Assembly (NCBI GenBank): GCA_018340375.1 | Contig: JAFFJZ010000002.1 | Coordinates: forward strand, 14,898,001 to 14,962,000 | Source: Gonatopus flavifemur | Lineage: Eukaryota > Arthropoda > Insecta > Hymenoptera > Dryinidae | Length of the DNA stretch: 64,000 nucleotides | Direction of reading: 5' to 3' | In this document: one piece after another, positions 45,071-56,665 of the stretch | How the letters are laid out: each line of letters begins with the position of its first letter | How positions within the stretch are numbered: the first letter of the stretch is position 1 | Notes under the pieces: model-generated | Databases searched by the model: none | Seen by the model: only the letters and a program-made list of their open reading frames with translations | Told to the model about the DNA's origin: nothing | Position numbers and translations under genes: made by a program

Positions 45071-45396
45071 AGTACACTCTCAATCGAAGAGTGTTTAAAT
45101 CATGTAGTAATTTTTTAAATGCTCAAAAGCGTGTGAATATGATCATGAAACTGACGAAATGTTTTATTACAAAACACCCCTACAAACAATGCTCACTGGC
45201 GTTTTAAAGGGCCGTTGATGGTCCTGTAATGTCGGTGAAGAGCCTTTACTGGTCCATTGAAGCACCTTCAGTTGTGTTTGCTGGGACTCAATCTGAATTA
45301 TCAACATATTCCCACACTTTTGAGCGTTTGAAAAGTGATTACGCGGTTTGAACACTGCGAGTGAATTGAAATAGAATACCTGAATTTGCAGTGTAC
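45071..45396. mobile_element. MITE family with GTGTTTGAA ends, copy 3, interrupted
   Basis: In reverse orientation relative to 12793-12984, the two halves (45071-45177 and 45286-45396) rejoin to match that copy, around GTTTTATTAC at left and CTCAATCTGAATTATCAAC at right. The gap is the insert at 45178-45285. Confidence 0.6.
45178..45285. mobile_element. 108 bp nested element, CCC..ACAAACA ends, AC duplication
   Basis: CCCTACAAACAATGC at left and GTGTTTGCTGGG at right are imperfectly inverted. AC lies on both sides and occurs once in the uninterrupted copies, so a 2 bp duplication is directly visible by comparison. The interior has GGGCCGTTGATGGTCC. Confidence 0.6.
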
Positions 45397-47299
45397 GTGA
45401 AATTTATGATTCGAATGGCGTTTATTCCCACTGAAGCCATCCACATTCAGTTCTTGTCCAATCCTTCGGAAATATACCTGATTTCATGAAATACCGGGTC
45501 AATCTGATGATAATTTCTAGCCGGCTGAACTTATCCAGTTAAGGATTGAGAAAGTTCCATAGGAAATTCTCAATAGAAATAACTTCCATCAATTTTCATT
45601 ATAAATTCTTTTTTAAGAAAATCCTTATTCATGTAGATCGATATTCATTTCCTATCTTCTTTCTTTCGCTTCACTCCAAAGAAAATTTGCTCAACATCTG
45701 CCTCATGTTCATTATCATCATATTTCACATTATTCTTGCGTTACTCTTAACTTTAATACATCTTTCCATTCATCTCATCTCATAATTTCTATGGTACTCT
45801 ATTTTTCCTGTTCAGTTATGTCACTCGCAGGTTACGATCGTTTTCAATTGCTCACAAATATTTTATCTGCATTTCAGTTCCTCATTTTTTTTCATATTAT
45901 ATTGTGTGTTTTTTCTCAGTTTTGAATCAGTCTTGTAATTTTTACACTCCTGTTCATTCTTTACAATAGATCAAAATTACACAAAATTGTACTTTTCATT
46001 ATTCTTCATTCTGAAATTCGTTGATTTGTGAAATACTGAATAACAGGGAAGTTTTGATATTCAAGTATCATTTCCCTTATGATTATCTTTCCAAATAAAC
46101 CGTTTCCATATCATACTGACTACAACTGTTTTGATTCTTGAGGCAGTTTGTTATTATCAACGTGCAGTGTTCGGTCTCTATACATCCCCTTGTAATCTAT
46201 CGTTAAGGAATTGTAGCACAGTACTAACTATCACACAAGTCTTGAATGGATCGTCCTATCGATCATGAAGTTCAAGCAATATGGTTCGAAATATTTGTTA
46301 CTGAATGACGGACCACATTCTCCTACAAGTTTCCTGAGCGTTCTATTTCGCCCCAATCGATCATTAAATTCGATACATGATCGATGGTTACCGTCTGTCA
46401 AACTTGGACCAAGTTCTTTCTTGTGGGAAATGAGTCGTCCGATTGATTACATCTCTGTTTAGTCTTGATAAACATATTTCGTTATATCCACGAGAGGGTT
46501 GATTTATGTATTATTCCACTAATTTCATATTTACTGTGGATTTTTTGCAACAATGATCTCATTCCTGAAGGATTCAAAGTTTCTGCAGCTTTCCTAACGT
46601 TTGAATTTAGATTCGAAAACATGGCCTCACGTCCCTGACGAACGTTCCACAAAGTCAGAACGAAAAAGATCGAACATAGGATTTTGCTATACAATTCCAG
46701 AACGTGGTGTTTTACAGCTTATGTCAAAGGATATCAGCGAGAAGTACACAAAGATGAAATTCTTAGAACAGAATGGAAGAGAGAGAATCAGTTAGAATGA
46801 GAGAGGAGACATTGAAATAGAATAGCTGTACCCGTCGGGGAATGGTAAAATTAAATTTATTCAGGCAGTGCCAATAAGTCGAAGAAGTCGCTCCCCTAAA
46901 AGCCGGAATCCACTTCACACTCTCTCCTATTCTACTCGCACCGATTCTTCCTCTTTGAAAGTCCTTCCAATTTTATTGTGATCCCGCTAAGTCCACTGTT
47001 CTGGTTGAAGGTTACGAGCGATTAACTTTATTGAAAATCTATAAAGATACTTCGGATAAAAATTGTCCATTTATCGGGAATCTATGTCCACGTTTCGATT
47101 TAGATTTGGATCCACGAATGAAACGTGATATTTTATACAGCGATCAATGCCGACTCCAAAGGATTTTATTTGAAACATTAATGATGTATCTAAGCACCCT
47201 ATTTCCCAAGCAGCACCAGAATATACTATGGACGTTCTTCGAATATTTGGAATCTGTTTTATGCACATTCGAATGATACCGTTATATAATCCCTAGAAT
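45397..47299. other. No confident gene
   Basis: Frames at 46265-46462, 46601-46795 and 47031-47276 (+) are 64-81 codons with unbiased residues, but no shared splice pattern, start context or domain ties them together. I considered a three-exon gene and could not find matching donors and acceptors. Confidence 0.35.
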
Positions 47300-47511
47300 T
47301 TTTAGAGTGAGATTTCACTCTTTCAGAGTGGAAGTCTAACGGTTGAGGTTAGGAAGTCACAGCCACTCCAATTTTAGAGTGCATTTTCCACTCTACAAAA
47401 GTGGGAGTGCACTCGAAACGAGTGAAAATCCCACTCGAAGTAGACTGGCTCACTTCTAAGACTTAGTGGAGTGAAACGCGTGATTTTTCAGTCTTCCAGA
47501 TTCAGAGAGTA
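47300..47511. mobile_element. AGAGTGAAA-type MITE, copy 4
   Basis: TTAGAGTGAGATTTCACTC at left and CAGAGAGTAG at right, with interior words AACGCGTGATTTTTCA and CTAACGGTTGAGGTTAG shared with 26087-26350. It is about 212 bp. Confidence 0.6.
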
Positions 47512-47716
47512 GGCGCTATGCATATTCATCGAACGTATTTAATCCCATATACGACGATACGTTGATTGAACGTCGATTGAATGTATATCGTACATTTCGA
47601 ATGTGCTATGTACATTCTAAGTATATTTAAAACAGTATGATTCGAACATTCAATGAACATTCATTATATGTTCTTCGTATCTCATCCGTATATTCTACGA
47701 ACGTTTCTATTTCGTA

Positions 47717-47986
47717 AACGTCAACAAAGGAATAGTTGCAGCAACTACTTAGATAGTCGATTTTCGATCATTTACTCAAGTAGTTGCTGTAGCTACTCAG
47801 TAGTCAAGACAAGTAACACGTTAACTGTCTCAACTAATTCAAAGTACCTCAGGTATTTACGGTAGTTAGTGCAACTATCGAGTTACTTGTCCTGACTACT
47901 AAGTAGCTGCAGCAACTACTTAAGTAGACTATTTAAGTAAAATCGACTATCTAAGTAGTTGCCGCAACTGTTTCTTTTTTTCCGCG
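47717..47986. mobile_element. 270 bp MITE, AGTAGTTGC core, TA duplication
   Basis: The body is an inverted arrangement of GTTGCAGCAACTACTT words around a GGTATTTACGG centre. It is flanked by TA and ends TTTTTTTCCGCG. It matches 61606-61902. Upstream sequence at 47524-47710 (CGTATATTC / GAATATACG words) may be a second, overlapping element. Confidence 0.6.
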
Positions 47987-48089
47987 TATGTACTTTGAAA
48001 TGTTTTTGCTGCTTGAGTTAGTTCTCTATTTTTGGAAACTTTTTTCTGCATATGTACAATCTGTTGAAAAAAAATTCTCTGAATCTCTA

Positions 48090-48335
48090 CATGTTTTGGG
48101 ACATTTCTCTCAGAAATTCAGAGTGATTTGGAGTGATCCCGAGGAACTCAGAGGTTTGTGAGATAGTGATGCATCCTGGATCTCTTAAACTTTCTCGGAA
48201 TCTCTTTGAATTTACTTGGATTTTTCTGACTTGATCAAAACTTCTCTGAACTCGAGAAATTTTCCTGAAATCTCTCAGGACACCTCGGAATATCTCTAAA
48301 TTGTTCTGAAATCCTCAGAATTTTGAATCGAAATT
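48090..48335. repeat. CTCAGAATTTCTCGGA-type degenerate repeat
   Basis: Words such as TTTCTCTCAGAAATTC, TCTCGGAATCTC and CTCTGAACTC recur every 15-25 bp in both orientations, similar to the interior of 7911-8072. Confidence 0.4.
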
Positions 48336-48392
48336 TTGATTTCTATACTTCACCTCTGGAATCTGGGACCAGGGATTTTTCAAAACTCACTC

Positions 48393-48762
48393 CCCGTACA
48401 GCACAACCACCGATTCTCCACCCAGGACTTCGGTGGACTGGAGGTGGAGAATCAGTGGAGAAATGAGAGCCGTGGAAATAAGGGTGAAATAAGGGAGAGT
48501 CTCCGTTGAGGCAACGGAGAAGCGACGTGGATTTGTCCACCCCCTTTATTTTCAATAAAATTTATGTTAGTCGATTCACTCATTGAAATTTGGTTGTGTA
48601 AATCGACAGATATGAATTTTATTGAAAATAAGGGGCGCGGACAAATCCACGTCGCCTCTACCTTATGTCTCCCTCATTTCTGCGGCTCCCATTTCTTCAC
48701 CAATTCTCCATCTCCAGTCCACCGAAGTCCTAGGTGGAGGATCGATGGTTGTGCTGTACGGG
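48393..48762. mobile_element. 370 bp near-complete hairpin element
   Basis: The left arm 48393-48578 and right arm 48598-48762 are inverted copies around a loop of about 20 bases. The ends are CCCGTACAGCACAACCACCG and its near complement. The inner part pairs GACAAATCCACGTCGC and TTTTATTGAAAATAAGG. Overlapping frames of 70-92 codons are by-products. Related ends occur at 16048-16193. Confidence 0.75.
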
Positions 48763-50298
48763 TCCTCTCTAAATTTCCAGTTTTTCAATTTCTGCCATGT
48801 GGAAACTGTAATCACGATTTCCGCAGATTCGGTTTTGTGTGAACTTGCTCAAATTTTCCTGGAATATCTCTGAGTCTCCCTCCAGAGATTGATTCACAAT
48901 TTTCCCGAATTGTCGCGCTTGTTGATTGCACTGAGTAATTGTGCCTGAACCTCTCCGATATTGTGGAACAAAACCGTTTGAAATCCGTCGAAGAGGTCGC
49001 TCTAGTTGAAGAATGGCAACGGCCCTGCATAGCAACAATTCTTTTAGACAATCAACTTTGGCAATCTCCACATAAGCAGAAAAAGTATTTCAAAGGTAGG
49101 AGACTGATTTGAAATGGCTGGCTTCATACTTAACAATGTAAATAATTTCCTCGAGTGTCGATTCCAGCAAAAAGAACCTCTGTAAAAATCTTCTGAAAAA
49201 TTTTCAGGTCATCAATGTGTAGTCTTTGTTAGATTGAAACAATTCCAAATTATGGAGTATATTTTGAATTCACTTCTTTCACATGTGTCTCAAATGTATC
49301 TGAAAGATACTTGCTAAAGCATTCTTAAACACATTTTTAGAGATATCTCAAGTCAAGGGCATTGATTCGTCACTCAAGCGGACGATATGAATAGCTCTTT
49401 GAAATGTTCCCACTCTGCTGTAAGGCATTTCAAAGCGGTATTTCAATTCTTTGCTCCATCTCTAAGTCACTCTATACAGGAGGATACACTCACCAGAGTT
49501 TTTCAAAGGGTTGACAGATCTTCAACTCTCCAGCTGAATTTACCTATCGCACATACACGTAGAGCGCCTGGTTCTGGGGATTGTTTCTCCCTCTCACCTT
49601 AAGAGTGCTCGATTCTCTTGTATCTCACGGATGGAATACTCGAGTATGACGGATTTTCTGTGCTCTCGATATAGGTTGTTTCATATTTTCTGATTAACGG
49701 CAGCTGCAGAAGATTTGACATAAAAAAAACAGATGTCGATGCTAAAATTCGAGATGCTTTCGTTTTGAAACGGATACGAGGATACAGTAAGAGTTGTTTG
49801 AATCCTTACTCAATTCCAATTCCAATTGGATCTTCACAAACATTGAAATTCTTGCTTGTGCATGCTGATACCAATTATAATTATAATAGCTCTGTCGAGG
49901 AAACTCCGTTAATTACCCAAGATTTCTCTCTGCTATGATTATTGTTCACGGTTATTAAGCCGTATATTCTATCTCCTTCGTGCAACAGTATGGAATAGAG
50001 CCACCAGTATTAATGCTATCTCTAGATCGCGGATATAAGACGGAGACAAGAGAGGATTAGATTAGATTCATCGGAATGCTTTGAAGAAGTCACATTTCTC
50101 AAGACACGAGAATAGAAGAATGGGATTAAAAATGGTATGAATCATTGTTTGTCATTCAAACGGTGAATATGATTTTCCTGTTAAGAAGAAAGTTCAGGAG
50201 ACAGTACATCATATTCAAAACATATATTGCATTGTACAGTCTTTGAAGATCTTAGAGTCCGAGTTATTCAATTTCTTCCCTAATGTACCTTTACTATT
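48763..50298. other. No supported feature
   Basis: Opposed frames of 71-100 codons at 48.8-49.6 kb have no domain or splice support. GTGTCTCAAATGTATCTG at 49284 is a scrap of the ACATCTT-rich family of 8293-9446. Confidence 0.35.
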
Positions 50299-50479
50299 CA
50301 CTTTGAAAAGTGTGGCTCAAATTGGTTGCGTCCTAATTTGAAAACTGACTGGAATTCAACTTTTTTTATTGTTTCGACGATTGCTTTTGTGCTTACTTGA
50401 AACTCAAAGTAGGCTCCTTTTGACTGCGTCTTAAATTCAGTTATGACACAAGCTGAAGCCAAAACTTTATTTTTACAGT
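50299..50479. mobile_element. MITE, TACTGTAAAAAG-type family, copy 2
   Basis: It matches 58902-59061 through GTGGCTCAAATTG, GATTGCTTTTGTGCTTACTT and TTAAATTCAGTTATGACACA, ending ATTTTTACAG. Confidence 0.55.
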
Positions 50480-51804
50480 TCTATTTATTCTATTTTTTCT
50501 TCAATAATAGCGAACCAACATCAGATATCAAGCAGATTTTTTTTCAATCAATACGTAGAAGGCATATTCGAAATGCAAGACATTACGGAGGAATATTATT
50601 ATCTATTTGAATTTTTCATCAGCACTGAACTGGTCGGTAATCCACGTGTCTTATTTACGATTGATTTCAATACTTCGTTGATAATGTTATTCGAACTTCC
50701 ACGAACGTTACATAAAATATGACTCCTGAAGGTCTTTTCCGTGTCGACATTGCCGATAGTTTATTCCCATTTGATATAATTGGTTCACGGGGATTCAAAG
50801 AGGGGAAGAGCAAGGGAATAAGATTGCTACAGAAGCATGGAAGGGAAAGATGAAAACATGAATGCCTCGAAGCAAATTACCACCGGCTGATATTCTGTCC
50901 ATCGCAATTCACCTCCAATACATTACGTTATCCTGGGATGGTTCATCCTTAAGTATCCATCGTCTCTTCCTTCAGGATTACTTTCATCAGTATTTCTTTT
51001 GCCAATTATCAGGATTTCCATTCGTTTCGCTTCCCAATCCTTTCGCCTTCGCTCAGCGTCAATGTATTCATTCATTCATTCTTTACGGAGAAAACATTTT
51101 TCTCAGAATTCATCTTAATTCTCAAATTATTTTCAGGCACAACATTTTTCTTGTCCTTCTAGGTTGAGCGAGATGATTATTTCACATTGACTTCAACGAG
51201 GGTTTCGATAACAATGTTTCGTCACGATGTCGGAGAAAGATCTTTCTAATCGTAGTTATCGTTTAACATGGAATCATGAACGTGGATTTAACGCTTGTTA
51301 TTGACATTCCCCTACAACGATAATTGGTTAATCATTGTCCGATATTGGACAAGGTTGGAAAATAATTTGAGATGCTTTGCAGAGGTTTTACTCCATCTAA
51401 ATGGAATAAACAGTAATTTCTCAACTTGTTCGGTTCGCAGAATATAAATTCAAGTTAGAAAGTTTGAGATTCGAAGTGGTAGATATTGTCGAGTGGTCGG
51501 AAATAATATTGTAGTGAATTAACGTTCATGAAATTTGATATTCGGGTGAATGGGGATGGAGCAAAAATTATGAGGAAATATTAAAAGATTGATATGATGA
51601 TATGATACTTATATCAAAACTGCAATATTGCGTTCAAGTCTCGATCATCCCCTACTTCTATGAATCTCGAATTCAAAGAATTTTCTGAATGAATTTTGAA
51701 AATATTCCAAGGATTTCTTACGAATAAATGGAAATCGTACAGAATATAAACTAACACACGACGTGAATTTGTCGATATTGTAATTGATGGGTGTAGAACA
51801 TTCA
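50480..51804. other. No supported feature
   Basis: A 101-codon frame (50862-51167) of mixed hydrophobic residues has no signals. TTACGGAGAAAACATTTTTCT at 51084 is a lone MITE-like end. Confidence 0.35.
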
Positions 51805-52116
51805 TCAAAATCTCGCCCTAATGAAAACCACCTTCCCCTTACTCTGTTTCATCGTATCTTCCAACCAATCAACGCGGATGCACGTCAAGCCGCCTGACTC
51901 AATTGCATTTGTAGGACAGTTAGGTTGGGGCTTTCTGAATCGCATTGGAATTGCTACATATAATTCCAGTAACCCTTCTTGCCCCATCAGAAACCGCGAT
52001 TCAACACCACCTAAACCACACGTGTCCATGATTTTGATAAAGTCTTGGTTATCTGTTCTAATTTCATCGGATTTCGATGGAAATTTAGTGTATTGTCGAA
52101 TCGCGTAATGAAAGAA
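51805..52116 (-). CDS. Candidate 3'-terminal exon, unknown protein
   Basis: The minus strand is open for 103 codons, from just after a stop (complement of 52117-52119) to TGA at 51805. The first ATG is at 52029 and would give 74 residues. The reading is free of low complexity, with MDTCGLGGVESRFLMGQEG, then RKPQPNCPTNAIESGGLTC, then VDWLEDTMKQSKGKVVFIRA before the stop. Possible acceptors (TTAG|AACAG|ATAACC, complement near 52055-52065) lie in the open part. I recognise no family. The plus strand is also open here (51821-52108, starting MKTTFPLLCF), which weakens the case. No AATAAA is evident soon after the stop. Confidence 0.35.
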   Translation of the reverse strand, partial: FFHYAIRQYTKFPSKSDEIRTDNQDFIKIMDTCGLGGVESRFLMGQEGLLELYVAIPMRFRKPQPNCPTNAIESGGLTCIRVDWLEDTMKQSKGKVVFIRARF

Positions 52117-52119
52117 TCA

Positions 52120-53029
52120 ATACCGATCGAACCAATCTTCCCTCTACGGCTTGAAATCTACCGAAGGCTGCTCTATCTTGAGATGTTCAGAGAATCCCAT
52201 TATGTTGGGAATGAAGAGATTTCAATCACGAATCCGGTACATTATAATACTCACTGGGAGAATAGTTTTGGGAACATAGCGGTATGAGAAATATTCAACG
52301 TCCCTTTCAAAATTCAAGATGTTAACCAAATATATGACTGAAAATTCAGAATTTAACAATTTCATCGAACGATGGAAATTAGAAATAGAAATTTATGATA
52401 AAAAGGAAATTTCATTTTACGAGATAAACGGAATATGTTATATAATCACGTTGTACTATCGATTGACGTATGCCAAGAGAATGGCACGTGGTAGGTTCGA
52501 AGGGGACTGATAGCTAAGACGGAAGAGAGCTGAAAGGGACTACCAGGGTGAAGACGACCCCTAATAGTATGCCAATATGATTATGTGTGCCGTGCTGCAT
52601 CCAAACCACGATCTATGGGTACACTGCATCATCTACATATATACATATATTCTCAACAGTGTCTCGAGAAGACCCGATGACACGTGATAACAACCTCAAG
52701 TTCTCTCAACCCTCAAGGAACTTATCAAAGTTATTCGATGAAGGTATTCAGGAGGTTTCAAATATATTTCATCGTCAGGTTGAAGCGATTTTTATGCTAA
52801 AGTCAAAAAGATTATGGAAATAATACCTTTGATTAGGGATAATTAATATGACATTTGTAATTTTCGAAATACCTTGAATAAGTGGTGTCCTCCGAATTAT
52901 CGATTAACCTGGATTGTTTGAAAATCACTTCGTTCATCAGTCGTTTGAAACTTGAAAATCATGAGAATATAACGTGTACGGATTTTGAAAACCCGTTTTT
53001 TCACATTCAGGAGGAGAAGAACCCATGTG
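52120..53029. other. No supported feature
   Basis: Plus-strand frames of 63-95 codons overlap in different phases without splice sites that would join them. Confidence 0.35.
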
Positions 53030-53400
53030 GAAATTCAAATTTGGCCCATACCGGTGCCAGACCGTTGCTGACATCACCAGTGGTGGCAAACAACCGCAAT
53101 CGCCCATACAAGAAGCCCAATTATAAAACACAGCTGGTAATCAGCCCATATGTGACTCATGTTGGATGAAAAATGATTGATTCTCCATTGCTGGCCGAGA
53201 TATGGTCATTGTTGGGTTCAAGTTCTCATCCAGCAGTCAACCATTCATGGATGCCATTACCTTATGATTGATTCCGGCGATGGCCCAGTCATGAACTATT
53301 TTTGAGCCGATCGTGAAACCCTGTTAGGGCAATTCAGGGTCAGTTGATTTGAAGTACTGACCCGGAGTAGATACAATACTGCCCCTACATTTTTAATGGC
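53030..53400. repeat. GGCCC/TACTGG family fragment
   Basis: TGGCCCATACCGGTGCCAG, GCTGGCCGAGATATGG and GATGGCCCAGTCATGAAC punctuate an otherwise ordinary stretch. It is more decayed than the blocks at 590-1135 and 43200-43500. Confidence 0.4.
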
Positions 53401-54996
53401 ACGGTTGTTCTGATTAATCCAGTCTAGGAATAATTCCGTTACCGAATGAGTATCGGATCAGCAAGCACTTGCGGAAAGAGTAAGATAGTTTTTGCTATGA
53501 TAAAAAACTTTTTGCTAATTCGAAGCTGAACATTCCAGCAAATCTTTTTTCCGCCTTCAAATCTCCACAAAAATTTTCAGAGCTCTTGAAAAGTTACATA
53601 CAATTGATTTTTTAAATTACATAAATAAATTCCTCACCCCGAAGAATCTATCCTCTCTAAAATCATACCAACGGAAATGATTCGGAATGGGAACGAGTAG
53701 ATTCCACAAAAATCATATCAGAATCTTCCATCGCGATTCCGTTCCGCGTTCACACATTAATCAAACAAATTACATCAAGAAATCACTTTTCAAATTACAC
53801 TTGAAATATCACCGTAATCAATAATACGTTTCGAGCCTCGATTAGATTTTCCCAACAAAGATATTGAAAGGAGATGTTTTTAATAAATCAAACTCTCGTC
53901 AAAAATATTTCTTAACTCATAAGAATTGAATGAAATCTCATTGTGAATCGGAAATTTGTCGAATGAAACTCGGTATAAAATGATAAATCTCTTTTGTCGA
54001 TGAACGATACAATCCGAGAGAAAATTTTTCATACATTTATTATGAATATTTTATCTATGCAAAATTCTAAGAATAATTGTATAAAGGAATCATCCAATAT
54101 CGGAAGAAAATCACCGCATCCTCAGTTCAAACATCACGTTTAGTTTACTTCACAGATCATTGTGTCGTATGAGAATAAATTCTCAGATAAGGTCAACGAA
54201 TAAAGGAGGCCGTTTGTGAGAAATAACGATTTGGGATTTTCCTCACCAATGAACATATGTTCGCACGATCTGATAAAATTGTCAACCATCAGGAATCATC
54301 AACCCTCATCCATTTGAGATGTTATTAGTTACGTTATTTCACAATGTGCCTGAGGCGTTCGCGTTGGACGAACGTTCGCATCGTTAATGTCTATTCGTTG
54401 AATCACAACGCTAAATGATTAATTTTAATCACTGCTCGTAAATAGAGTGTTTAACAAAGATAAATACACTTATCGTGACATCGCATATTATTTAGAGAAT
54501 TTTTATTTGAAGTATAGAAATTATGGGAGTTTTAATTTGTATTAATGTGAAATTATATTGAAAAAAGCAAAACTTGAAAATAACTTCCAAGGGATATCGT
54601 TTGATAAAATGAAAGAATTGAAGTTTTATCCATCAATTTTCTCTCTTAAAATTTCTCCACTTTATGATTTGGAAATGTTATGTAAGAGGAGTGTATAATA
54701 ATTAGTGATGGGCGATGTTTGACATAACGTTTACTGAATTTCGATCAATATTTTATGTCAACTCTTCCAGTGCGTACATGGGTCATTTTTGTCCAGTTGA
54801 TTTCTTCCAAGACTAATTTTCCATTACATTTTTAATTTCCAAACCATACGAGATTCATTTTTTGCCTGATTTTCAGTGAATAAGTTTGTTCTACACACTT
54901 CATAGTATGTTTGTAAATTTTGACAGATTTTTTGAACCACTTTTATTAACTGAAACAATGGCTAGAAATCCGCGCCATCTGCGCACTAATGAGCTA
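53401..54996. other. No gene; single TAGTGATGGGCGATGT word
   Basis: AT-rich and otherwise featureless to me. TTAGTGATGGGCGATGTTTG at 54702 repeats the left end of the 35058 element. Confidence 0.4.
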
Positions 54997-55244
54997 CACT
55001 GTAAAAAAAATTGGTTGAATTCCAAACAAAAATGCTTGGAAATTTACAAACTTGGTTTGGAAAAATAATTTCCGAACCTTTTTTGTAAAATGTCGAACAA
55101 AAGTTTGTGGGGTCTCAAAAATCTTCGTGAAATCACAAAATTTTTTGGATGTTCACAAACTTTTGTTTGGTAATTTACAAAAAAAGTTTGTGTAAAAAAC
55201 TGCCAAACTTCTTTGGCAGCTTAGGAAGTATATTTTTTACAGTG
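54997..55244 (+). mobile_element. 248 bp MITE, CACTGTAAAAAA ends, forward copy
   Basis: CACTGTAAAAAAAATTGG at left and TTTTTTACAGTG at right, TA on both sides. The core is filled with ACAAACTTTTGTTTGG words. It is identical in length to the inverted copy at 55405-55652 and similar throughout. Confidence 0.8.
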
Positions 55245-55404
55245 TAACATTTTGTAGTGCGCACGGAAAGGGTTAGATACATTTTTACGGATACCTTTAG
55301 TGAGGTGATCTCACCATGTAGCCTCTAAAGACTAACACCCCGTGGGGCGAAGTTTTCAAAATTATAGATAACTTATATATAACTTCCGTTAAATGTATAA
55401 GTTA

Positions 55405-55652
55405 CACTGTAAAAAATATACTTCCTAAACTGCCAAAGAAGTTTGGCAATTTTTTACACAAACTTTTTTTGTAAATTACCAAATAAAAGTTTGTAAACAT
55501 TCAAAAAATTTTGTGATTTCACGAAGATTTTTGAAAATTCACAAACTTTTGTTCGGCAATTTACAAAAAAGGTTCGGAAATTATTTTTCCAAACCAAGTT
55601 TGTAAATTTCCAAGCATTTTTATTTGGAATTCAACAAATTTTTTTTACAGTG
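55405..55652 (-). mobile_element. 248 bp MITE, CACTGTAAAAAA ends, inverted copy
   Basis: This is the reverse complement of 54997-55244 across the full length, TA on both sides. The 160 bp between the copies could serve as the loop of a very large cruciform. Confidence 0.8.
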
Positions 55653-55959
55653 TATGTATAATTTTGAAGATAACATTGTGGTCAGTGATTACCTTGTATT
55701 ACAATACATTTTTATCATATTCTTTTATCCGGATGTACAGTAAGGATTTAGTAGTCACAAAGAGCTAGAATATACACTGTGAAAAAATCTCCCTCGAGTT
55801 TGACGAGCATATTATGAAAGTCTTCACATAACACAATCTATTGAGTTTCATAATATGATATTGATTTCAATGATATCACCCTTAATTTTAAGAAATTTGT
55901 TCTTGATTTCAATAAGAAATCAGTTACATAATTTTCATTAATTTCAATTGATTTTGATT

Positions 55960-56665
55960 AATTCTTAGCAGTTCTGATTATTTTAATTAATTCCAATTAT
56001 TTTTGATTAATTTCAATTGATCTGAATCGATTTTGATCGATTCCAATTCCAATTTTGATTTCAATTTTTATTTTAATTCTAATTTCAATTTTTATTTTAA
56101 TTCTAATTTCAATTTTGATTCTGATTTCAATTTCAATTTTGATTTTGATTTTATATTTAATTTTAATTTTGATTCTGATTTTGATTTAAATTTTAATTTT
56201 AATTTTAATTTTAATTTCAATTTTAATTTTAATTTCAATTTTATTTTCAATTTTAATTCGAATTTCAATTTTAATTTTAATTTCACTTTTAACTTTAATT
56301 TTAATTTAAATTTTAATTTTAATTTTAATTTTAATTCTCATTTTAATTTCAATTTTAATTTCAGTTCAAATTTAATTTTGATTTTAATTTTATTTTAATT
56401 TCAATTTCAATTTTAATTTTGATTTTAATCTTGATTTCAATTGTTTTTTAATTTTAATTTGAATTTGAACTTGAATTCTAATTTCAATTTTGATTTTGAT
56501 TTCAAATTTAATTTTAATTTTGATTTTAATGTTAATTTCAATTCTAATTTTGATTTTAATTTCAATTTTAATTTTACTCTTAATTTTAATTTCAATTTTA
56601 ATTTCAACTCTAAATTCAATTCTAATTTTCATTTCAATGTTGATTTTAATATTAATTCTAATCCG
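55960..56665. repeat. 0.7 kb AATTTT/TTTCAA low-complexity tract
   Basis: Irregular repeats of the hexamer TTTTAA with TTTCAA, TTTGAT and TTCTAA variants. Frames on both strands read as FNFNFN or KLKLKL strings and are artefacts. The variants are mixed rather than in blocks, which suggests old replication slippage followed by point changes. Confidence 0.85.
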
